Shown: one piece after another, positions 58,026-64,000 of the stretch | How positions within the stretch are numbered: the first letter of the stretch is position 1 | How the letters are laid out: each line of letters starts with the position of its first letter | Assembly (NCBI RefSeq): GCF_014647875.1 | Contig: NZ_BMQA01000004.1 | Span: forward strand, 124,001-188,000 | Direction of reading: 5' to 3' | Length of the DNA stretch: 64,000 nucleotides | Source: Streptomyces brasiliensis | Lineage (GTDB): Bacteria > Actinomycetota > Actinomycetes > Streptomycetales > Streptomycetaceae | The notes under the pieces: generated by a model | What the model was told of the DNA's origin: nothing | The model's database searches: none | The model's input: the letters and a program-made list of their open reading frames with translations, nothing else | Program-made: the position numbers and the translations under genes

Positions 58026-58610
58026 ATGCACGCGGTGCAGTACGAAGTGACGCTCCCCGCCGACTACGACATGGACATCATCCGCACACGCGTGGCCCGC
58101 GTCGGCCACCTGCTCGACGACTGGGAGGGGCTCGGGTCGAAGGCGTATCTGATGCGCGAACGCGGGGTGCACGGTTCGCCCGTCAACCAGTACGCGCCGT
58201 TCTACCTCTGGAACACGACGGAGGGCATGAACAACTTCCTGTGGGGAGGTGCCTTCCAGGGGCTCGTGAACGACTTCGGGCGGCCGGAGGTACGGCAGTG
58301 GAGCGGGCTGGCGTACGAGGCGGGCGGCGCGGCGGGCTCCCCTGCCGTGCTCGCGGTACGGCGGCGGCAACCGGTGCCGGACGGTGTGGAGTTGTCCGGG
58401 CTGATGGAGGACGTCGTGCGGGAGACACGGCAGTCGGCGGCGGCGGACGGCGCCGTGCTCGCGGCGGCCGCCGTGGACACGGCGTGTTGGGAGCTGGTCC
58501 ACTTCTCGCTCTGGGACCACGATGCGCCGAAGGCCGACGGCGACGTGTTCCAGGTGCTGCATCTGTCGGCGCCGGGCCTCGACCGTGTGCCGCGCGGACG
58601 GCAGTGGTGA
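58026..58610 (+). CDS. DUF4865 family protein
   Basis: 194 residues from ATG at 58026. It matches the DUF4865 pattern: MHAVQYEVTLPADYDMDII, a KAYLMRERGVHGSPVNQYA block, and LWNTTEGMNNFLWGGAF. It looks like a small soluble ferredoxin-like fold. The pairing with an adjacent TetR gene is typical. Function is unknown; an oxygenase-like or small-molecule-modifying role has been guessed for related folds only. Confidence 0.88.
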   Translation: MHAVQYEVTLPADYDMDIIRTRVARVGHLLDDWEGLGSKAYLMRERGVHGSPVNQYAPFYLWNTTEGMNNFLWGGAFQGLVNDFGRPEVRQWSGLAYEAGGAAGSPAVLAVRRRQPVPDGVELSGLMEDVVRETRQSAAADGAVLAAAAVDTACWELVHFSLWDHDAPKADGDVFQVLHLSAPGLDRVPRGRQW

Positions 58611-59524
58611 GTTCCGCCCCGGCCGTCCGTACGGTGCTCGGTGACATAGGGCCCGAGGAGCTGCGTGTGTGCGACGCGCACGACCATCTCTTCCTGCGCA
58701 GCCGCCGGTTGCCTGGGCAGGAGCTGGTGGACGCCGGTGCCGCGCGGGCCGAGCTTGAGGCGTTCCGCGCGGCGGGCGGGGCGGGCGTGGCGCAGTGGAC
58801 GCCGTACGGGATGGGGCGGCGGGCCGCGGACCTTCCCGAACTGTCGCGTGCGACCGGGGTACACGTGGTCTGCGCGACGGGCCTGCACCAAGCGGCGCAC
58901 TACGACCCGGAGTTGCTCGACGGGCTGCGCGGCCGCCTGGCAGAGATGTTCATCTCCGAACTGACCGAGGGCATCGGCACGTCGGGCGTCCGCGCCGGGT
59001 TCGTCAAGGTAGCGGGCGGCTTCCACGCACTCGACGCACATGCGCGCTGGACGATGACGGCAGCGGCGGAGGCGCACCACGCCACCGGCGCCCCCATCGC
59101 TGTCCATCTGGAGCTGGGCACGGGCGCGCTCGACGTGCTGGACCTGCTGTGCGGGGAGTCGGCTGTTCCGCCGGACCGGGTGATCCTCGGACACCTCAAC
59201 CGCTTCCCCGACCCCGTGATCCACCGTCAGGCGGCCGAGTCGGGCTGCTGGCTGGCCTTCGACGGCCCGTCCCGCGCCCATCACCCCACGGACTGGCAGA
59301 TGCCGGACGCCGTACGGGAGCTGGCCGAGTCCGGCTTCGGGCACCGGCTCCTGCTGGGCGGGGACACCGTGGTCGCCGGGGCACGCTCGGTGGACGGCGG
59401 GCCCGGGATGCCGTATCTGCTGCGGCGGGTACGGCCGCGGCTGGCGGCGGAGCTGGGGCCGGAACCGGTGGAGCGCATTCTCACGGACAATCCGGGCCGG
59501 GCGTTCGCCGCCGTGTGGCGGTGA
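58607..59524 (+). CDS. Phosphotriesterase-family metal hydrolase
   Basis: 305 residues from GTG at 58607, overlapping DUF4865 (GTGA). It is an amidohydrolase-superfamily enzyme of the phosphotriesterase type: His-x-His in CDAHDHLFL, a candidate carbamylated Lys in AGFVKVAGGFHA, His in IAVHLELGTGA, His in ILGHLNRFPD and the final Asp in LLGGDTVV. The metal-site set is complete, so it should be active. Phosphotriesterase-like proteins often hydrolyse lactones or phosphoesters; the substrate is not predictable here. Confidence 0.85.
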   Translation: MSSAPAVRTVLGDIGPEELRVCDAHDHLFLRSRRLPGQELVDAGAARAELEAFRAAGGAGVAQWTPYGMGRRAADLPELSRATGVHVVCATGLHQAAHYDPELLDGLRGRLAEMFISELTEGIGTSGVRAGFVKVAGGFHALDAHARWTMTAAAEAHHATGAPIAVHLELGTGALDVLDLLCGESAVPPDRVILGHLNRFPDPVIHRQAAESGCWLAFDGPSRAHHPTDWQMPDAVRELAESGFGHRLLLGGDTVVAGARSVDGGPGMPYLLRRVRPRLAAELGPEPVERILTDNPGRAFAAVWR

Positions 59525-59545
59525 GAGCGGGGATCCCGGCGCGTC

Positions 59546-60784
59546 TCACTGAAGCGCTCCCAGCGGATCGTCCAGGACCGGCTGCCAGGCCAGCTCCGCC
59601 GCGCCGACCAGGCTGTCGTGGTCGAGGGTGCAGGGGAGGATGGGGACTCCGCCGCTCTGGCCCCAGAGGCTGCGGTCGGCGACGACAGCGTGGAGGCGTT
59701 CGGGGTCGGCGTCCAGCAGGGTGCGGTGGAGGCCGCCCAGGATGATGCGGTCCGGGTTGAGGATGTTGACCAGGCCGGCGAGGCCGAGGCCCAGGCGGTC
59801 GATCAGGGCCTCCGTCGCCGTGCGGACCGTCGGGTCGGCGTAGTGGTTGCGGATCAGGTCGTTGGCCTGCTGGAGGAGGGAGACCTCGGGGCCCGGGTCG
59901 CGGCCCGCCTCGATCAGCAGCGCCAGCGGATCCGCCTCGACGTCCAGACAGCCGCGGCTGCCGCAGTGGCAGGGGCGGCCCTCGGGGTTCACAGTGAGGT
60001 GCCCGACCTCCAGGGCGAGACCCGAACTGCCCGTGTGCAGCCGCCCGTCGAGGACCAGCGCGCCGCCGACGCCCCGGTGTCCGGTGGCCACGCACAGCAG
60101 GTCGCGCGCGCCCCGGCCCGCGCCGTGCCGGTGTTCGGCGAGCGCCGCCAGGTTGACGTCGTTGCCCGCGAACGCCCGGCCCTCGATCCCCGCCGCCCGT
60201 ACGCACTCGGCGAAGATCCGGCGGACCGGTGCGCCGACCGGCCAGGCGAGGTGCAGGGGGTTGAGGGCCAGGCCCTCGGGTTCGGCGACGGCCGACGGCA
60301 CGGCGAGTCCCGCGCCCACACAGCGCCGGCCCGTCGTGCGCAGCAGTTCCGCGCCCGCCTCGACGACCGAACCCAGCACCTTCGCCGGATCCGCGTCCAC
60401 AGTCTCGCAGCCGGGCGCCGTGGCCACGATACGGCCGCCCAGACCGACCAGCGCGGCCCGGAAACCATCGGCGTGCACCTGCGCGGCGAGCGCGACGGGC
60501 CCGTCCTCGGCGACCTCGAGGCGGTGCGAGGGGCGGCCCTGGGAACCGGCCGCCGCGCCCGGCCGGGCGTCGACCCGGATCAGGCCCAGCGCCTCCAGCT
60601 CGGCCGCCACCGCGCCGGCCGTCGCCCTGGTGACGCCCAGTTCTGCGGTGAGGACGGCCCGGGTCGGGGCGCGTCCCGTGTGCACGAGCTCCAACGCGGG
60701 CCCGAGCGCGCCGCGCCCCCGGTCCAGTCGCGTCCTCGAGGTGGTTCCTTCCCCCGCCGTCCGGGGGTCCGCCTTGCCGCTCAT
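59546..60784 (-). CDS. ROK-family transcriptional regulator/kinase
   Basis: 412 residues from ATG at 60784 (GGGAGA upstream). An N-terminal winged helix (RAPTRAVLTAELGVTRATAG) is followed by a ROK sugar-kinase fold with the zinc motif CHCGSRGCLDVEAD near the centre and the DIGGT-like region LGGRIVAT. The kinase phosphate-binding residues look reduced, which suits a repressor (NagC/Mlc type) rather than a kinase. Its sugar signal is unknown. Confidence 0.9.
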   Translation of the reverse strand: MSGKADPRTAGEGTTSRTRLDRGRGALGPALELVHTGRAPTRAVLTAELGVTRATAGAVAAELEALGLIRVDARPGAAAGSQGRPSHRLEVAEDGPVALAAQVHADGFRAALVGLGGRIVATAPGCETVDADPAKVLGSVVEAGAELLRTTGRRCVGAGLAVPSAVAEPEGLALNPLHLAWPVGAPVRRIFAECVRAAGIEGRAFAGNDVNLAALAEHRHGAGRGARDLLCVATGHRGVGGALVLDGRLHTGSSGLALEVGHLTVNPEGRPCHCGSRGCLDVEADPLALLIEAGRDPGPEVSLLQQANDLIRNHYADPTVRTATEALIDRLGLGLAGLVNILNPDRIILGGLHRTLLDADPERLHAVVADRSLWGQSGGVPILPCTLDHDSLVGAAELAWQPVLDDPLGALQ

Positions 60785-60832
60785 GAGGGCGAGTCTCCCA
60801 TGATCCGTACCGTGCTCGTCCGTCGTCGCCAC

Positions 60833-61492
60833 CTAGAAGCCACTCACGCGCAGGGTGATGTTCAGCCGCCCCGTGAGTCCCAACGCGGGTGGCGCCGTGC
60901 CGGGGTGGACCCGCGGCACCCCGTGGTACGCGAGCCGGGACGGACCACCGAAGACGAACAGGTCCCCGCCGCGCAGTTCGACGTCCGTGTACGGCCTGGC
61001 CCGGGTCTCGGTGTTGCCGAACCGGAAGACGCAGGTGTCGCCGAGGCTCAGTGACACCACCGGGGCGTCGGACCGCTCGTCGCCGTCGCGGTGCATGCCC
61101 ATACGGGCGTCCCCGTCGTAGAAGTTGATCAGCGCGATGTCGTACGCCGCCCCGGCCGCGGCCTCCGGACCGAGCGCATCGGCGACCGCCCTGCGGCCGA
61201 GGTCGCCCAGCCAGGAGGGGAAGGGTTTCACCGGCGTCCCGTCGCCGTCGACGACGGTGCGGGCGTAGGCGTACGGATACCAGTGCCAGCCCAGGCACAC
61301 CTGGCGCGCGGTCATCGTGCCGCCGCCCGGTGTGCGGACCGTGCGCAGGCCCGCGGGCGGACGCGCCCACTCCCGGCAGGCCGCGAGCAGCTCGCGCTGC
61401 GCGTCCGGGTCCAGCCAGTCGGGCACGTGCGCGGCGCCCGGGGCGATCTGCGCGCGCTGTCTGGGGAACAGTTCCGCCTCCACGTCCTCCAT
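60833..61492 (-). CDS. AlkB-like Fe(II)/2-oxoglutarate dioxygenase
   Basis: 219 residues from ATG at 61492. The metal triad is visible: His-x-Asp in MGMHRDGDE and the distal His in LAYHGVPR. The 2-oxoglutarate-binding Arg pair lies in GRLNITLRVSGF. AlkB proteins demethylate DNA or RNA bases. It sits between rlmG and the ROK gene on the minus strand. Confidence 0.92.
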   Translation of the reverse strand: MEDVEAELFPRQRAQIAPGAAHVPDWLDPDAQRELLAACREWARPPAGLRTVRTPGGGTMTARQVCLGWHWYPYAYARTVVDGDGTPVKPFPSWLGDLGRRAVADALGPEAAAGAAYDIALINFYDGDARMGMHRDGDERSDAPVVSLSLGDTCVFRFGNTETRARPYTDVELRGGDLFVFGGPSRLAYHGVPRVHPGTAPPALGLTGRLNITLRVSGF

Positions 61493-61552
61493 CCTGCCCG
61501 AAGGATCCAGCCGACCGGCCCTGAGCTGGGGCTCCGCTAGCCTGGACGCACG

Positions 61553-62698
61553 ATGAACGACCGTATGACGACTCCGTGGGGCGAGTTCGAGCTGTCCCGT
61601 TTCCCCGAGGATCCACGCGACCGGCTGCGTGCCTGGGACGCCTCCGACGCGTATCTGCTGCGGCACCTGTCCGAGGAGCGGATCCCCCTGTCCGGCGCGG
61701 TCGTGGTCGTCGGGGACCGCTGGGGCGCGCTGGTGACGGCGCTGGCGGAGCACCGGCCGGTGCAGGTCACCGACTCGTTCCTCGGCCGGGAGGCGACGCG
61801 CGCGAACCTCGCACGGGCTGGCGTCGAGCCCGGTGCCGTGGGTCTGCTCACCACGCAGGATCCGCCGCCGGAGCGCGTCGACGTGCTCCTCGTCCGGGTG
61901 CCGAAGAGCCTGGCGCTGCTCGAGGACCAGCTGCTGCGGCTCGCCCCCGCCGTGCACGCGGGCACGGTCGTCGTCGGCACGGGCATGGTGAAGGAGATCC
62001 ACACCTCGACGCTCCAGCTGTTCGAGCGGATCATCGGCCCGACCAGGACGTCGCTCGCGCGGCAGAAGGCCCGGCTGATCTTCAGCACCCCGGAGCCGTC
62101 GCGGGAGCGCCCCGCCAACCCGTGGCCGTACACGTACGACCTGCCCGAGGGCATCGGTCCGGTGTCGGGGCACCCGGTCGTCAACCACGCGGGTGTCTTC
62201 TGCGCCGACCGGCTCGACATCGGCACCCGGTTCTTCCTCGGCCATCTGCCCGAGACCCGGGGCGTGCGCCGGGTGGTGGACCTGGGGTGCGGGAACGGTG
62301 TCGTGGGTACGGCGGTGGCGCTGGCCGATCCCGAGGCCGAGGTGCTGTTCGTGGACGAGTCGTACCAGGCGGTGGCGTCGGCGGAGGCGACGTACAAGGC
62401 CAACGGGGTGCCCGGGCACGCGGAGTTCCGGGTCGGCGACGGGCTGGCTGGGGTCGCCGCGGGCAGCGTGGACGTCGTGCTGAACAATCCGCCGTTCCAC
62501 TCGCACCAGGCGACCAGCGACGCGACCGCCTGGCGGATGTTCACCGGGGCGAAGCGCGCGCTGCGGCCCGGCGGCGAGCTGTGGGTGGTCGGCAACCGGC
62601 ATCTGGGCTATCACGTGACGCTGCGGCGGCTGTTCGGCGCCAGTGAACTGGTGGCCAGTGACTCGAAGTTCGTGGTGCTGAAGGCCGTCAAGCAGTAG
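61553..62698 (+). CDS. rlmG: RlmG-like 23S rRNA (guanine-N2) methyltransferase
   Basis: 381 residues from ATG at 61553. The N-terminal pseudo-methyltransferase half (AVVVVGDRWGALVTALAEHR) precedes the catalytic half with the SAM motif RVVDLGCGNGVVGTAVALAD and the target-base motif VLNNPPFHSHQATSDATAWR. The doubled layout is that of RlmG, which makes m2G1835 in 23S rRNA. The stop codon overlaps the convergent AraC gene by 11 bp. Confidence 0.88.
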   Translation: MNDRMTTPWGEFELSRFPEDPRDRLRAWDASDAYLLRHLSEERIPLSGAVVVVGDRWGALVTALAEHRPVQVTDSFLGREATRANLARAGVEPGAVGLLTTQDPPPERVDVLLVRVPKSLALLEDQLLRLAPAVHAGTVVVGTGMVKEIHTSTLQLFERIIGPTRTSLARQKARLIFSTPEPSRERPANPWPYTYDLPEGIGPVSGHPVVNHAGVFCADRLDIGTRFFLGHLPETRGVRRVVDLGCGNGVVGTAVALADPEAEVLFVDESYQAVASAEATYKANGVPGHAEFRVGDGLAGVAAGSVDVVLNNPPFHSHQATSDATAWRMFTGAKRALRPGGELWVVGNRHLGYHVTLRRLFGASELVASDSKFVVLKAVKQ

Positions 62699-63467
62699 CG
62701 TCCGCGTGCAACGCCCGGGGTGAGACGCCGAGTTCGCGGCGGCACGCCTTGTTGAAGGCCTGCAGGTCCGGGATGCCGACGGACGCGGCAACGGCGGGGA
62801 TGGACAGGGTCGTGGCGTGCAGCAGGTGACGGGCCCGGTCGAGTCTGCGCCGGCGGATGTGCGTGACCACGGTGTCGCCGGTGGCGGCGCGGAAGAGCCG
62901 GGTCAGATGGTTGTGCGAGACGCCTGCCGCGCGGGCGACGTCCGGGACGGTGAGCGGTCCGGCCAGGTGCGCCTCGATGTGGGCGAGGGCGGCGCTGACC
63001 GCCGGGTGCGTGCCGGGGCGCCGCTGTGCTGCGGGGGCCAGGTGGGCGATGCGCCACAGGGCGGTCCGGATCTCGGCGCGGGCGCGTTCGGGCTCGCGCG
63101 GGGCGGCGGTCACGGCCTGCCGCACCAGGGCGGTGAGCAGGGGCAGTTCGGGTCCGGTGTCCTGGACGACGGGGACGGTGCGGGCAGGGCCGGTGGTGGC
63201 CGGGATGCGCAGATGGGCGTAGAGGTGTTCGGAGCGGCCCCGGTAGCGGAAGTGGACGGTCGTGTCCGGCGGGACGAGGCTCACCCGTCCCGGGCGGACG
63301 ATGTGCGGCGTTCCGTCGACGACGAGTTCGGCGTCGTAGGCGTAGAGGTGCAGTTGCCACAGCTCCGGCAGCCGGAAGACGTCCGTGGGGCTCGCGACGC
63401 CGTGCACACCCACCCCCGCCTGGGCCACGACGGGCGGTTCGCCGAGGTGGAGGCGGGTGTGGCGCAT
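62688..63467 (-). CDS. AraC-family regulator
   Basis: 259 residues from ATG at 63467. An N-terminal cupin (residues ~1-95) is followed by the paired helix-turn-helix of AraC/XylS: VARAAGVSHNHLTRLFRAAT and IPAVAASVGIPDLQAFNKAC then RRELGVSPRAL. It probably responds to a sugar and, given its position next to a class II aldolase gene, may control that gene. Confidence 0.88.
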   Translation of the reverse strand: MRHTRLHLGEPPVVAQAGVGVHGVASPTDVFRLPELWQLHLYAYDAELVVDGTPHIVRPGRVSLVPPDTTVHFRYRGRSEHLYAHLRIPATTGPARTVPVVQDTGPELPLLTALVRQAVTAAPREPERARAEIRTALWRIAHLAPAAQRRPGTHPAVSAALAHIEAHLAGPLTVPDVARAAGVSHNHLTRLFRAATGDTVVTHIRRRRLDRARHLLHATTLSIPAVAASVGIPDLQAFNKACRRELGVSPRALHADATA

Positions 63468-63479
63468 GGCGGGAACGTA

Positions 63480-64000
63480 TCAGGGGTGGGAGCGGGCGAG
63501 GACGTGGATGATCCGTGTGACCTCGCGGACCATCGCCTCCCGGCCGACGGCCAGGTACTTGCGCGAGTCGACGGCCTCCGGGTGGTCGGCGAGGAAGTCC
63601 CGGATCGCGGCGGTCATCGCCACGTTGAGGGCGGTGCCGACGTTGACCTTGGCCATGCCGCCCGCGACCGCCGCGGCCAGTCCGTCGTCCGGCACCCCGG
63701 AGGAGCCGTGCAGGACGAGCGGCACGGGCAGGGCGGCCGACAGCCGTTCGAGGAGGTCGTGGTCGAGGGCGGCGGTGCGGGTGGTCATCGCGTGGACGCT
63801 GCCCACGGCGACCGCGAGGGCGTCGACACCGGTGTCGGCGACGAACGCGCGGGCCTCGTCGGGGTCGGTACGGGCGCCGGGTGCATGGGCGTCCAGCGGC
63901 GGCTGCGCGGCATTCCCCCGTCCACCCTGCCCTGCTTTGCCGCCGACCTCGCCCAACTCGGCCTCGATCCAGAGGCCTTGGGAGTGGGCCCAGTCGGCGG
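63480..64000 (-). CDS. Class II fructose/tagatose-bisphosphate aldolase, 5' truncated by window edge
   Basis: The frame is open to the right edge; about 172 C-terminal residues are present. The sequence DWAHSQGLWIEAELGEVGG, then VSVHAMTTRT-like GSVHAM and PLVLHGSSGVPDDGLAAAVA, KVNVGTALN and a C-terminal helix are those of zinc-dependent class II aldolases (FbaA/GatY/KbaY). The Zn ligands in this part are Glu (EAELG) and His (HGSSG). The N-terminal half lies beyond the window. It is 12 bp from the AraC gene on the same strand. Confidence 0.9.
   Translation of the reverse strand, partial: ADWAHSQGLWIEAELGEVGGKAGQGGRGNAAQPPLDAHAPGARTDPDEARAFVADTGVDALAVAVGSVHAMTTRTAALDHDLLERLSAALPVPLVLHGSSGVPDDGLAAAVAGGMAKVNVGTALNVAMTAAIRDFLADHPEAVDSRKYLAVGREAMVREVTRIIHVLARSHP

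Overview
The window is high-GC DNA with strong G/C third-position bias, many GTG starts, GTGA/ATGA start-stop overlaps and actinobacterial gene families (LAL-type LuxR, PucR, Imm7, DUF6643, HATPase regulators). This points to Streptomyces or a very close relative, and the long ordinary stretches look like chromosome rather than plasmid or prophage. No rRNA, tRNA, CRISPR array or intact insertion sequence was seen.

Region 1 (1-12.4 kb) is an alkane/ketone-type oxidation island. After the 3' end of a LuxR regulator and a small membrane protein comes a divergent GAF/Fis-type activator (MimR-like) and then a complete group 5 soluble diiron monooxygenase operon: alpha subunit, reductase, beta subunit, coupling protein. 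It is followed by an amidohydrolase, a MIP18/DUF59 protein and a dedicated GroEL (MimG-like). Two copies of the palindrome TGTCTCA-N3-TGAGAC flank the activator gene.

Region 2 (12.5-27.6 kb) holds an Nramp metal transporter and then an oxalate/formate module. It contains an FCD-type GntR regulator, a half-length acyl-CoA dehydrogenase-like gene, a four-gene NAD-dependent molybdenum formate dehydrogenase operon, a beta-carbonic anhydrase, formyl-CoA transferase (frc), oxalyl-CoA decarboxylase (oxc) and a LysR regulator. Frc and Oxc turn oxalate into formate and CO2, formate dehydrogenase turns formate into CO2 and NADH, and the anhydrase hydrates CO2. A 13-bp palindrome close to GCATACAGTATGC lies in front of gntR (two copies), the acyl-CoA dehydrogenase-like gene, the fdh operon, the carbonic anhydrase and lysR, so a single regulon is predicted. 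Truncated panE and pntB fragments lie between the anhydrase and frc and mark rearranged DNA.

Region 3 (27.7-43.5 kb) is mixed housekeeping and accessory sequence: a PAS protein, a secreted CAP-domain protein, an MHS-family transporter, a PucR regulator with a 3-hydroxybutyrate dehydrogenase, a Nudix hydrolase, apolipoprotein N-acyltransferase, an O-antigen-ligase-like membrane protein, an Asp/Glu racemase, an HpnB-like glycosyltransferase, a double TerD protein, a DUF6643 protein and a MOSC (mARC/YcbX-like) protein.

Region 4 (43.5-64 kb) contains a beta-helix/AAA+ fusion, a frameshifted membrane lipase-like gene, a DeoR regulator, an orphan Imm7 immunity protein, a Cds1-like PLP enzyme, an anti-sigma-type ATPase, a MacB/FtsX-type ABC exporter with an SHOCT protein, a TetR-DUF4865-phosphotriesterase-like operon, a ROK regulator, an AlkB-like dioxygenase, an RlmG-like rRNA methyltransferase, an AraC regulator and the 3' end of a class II aldolase that runs off the right edge.
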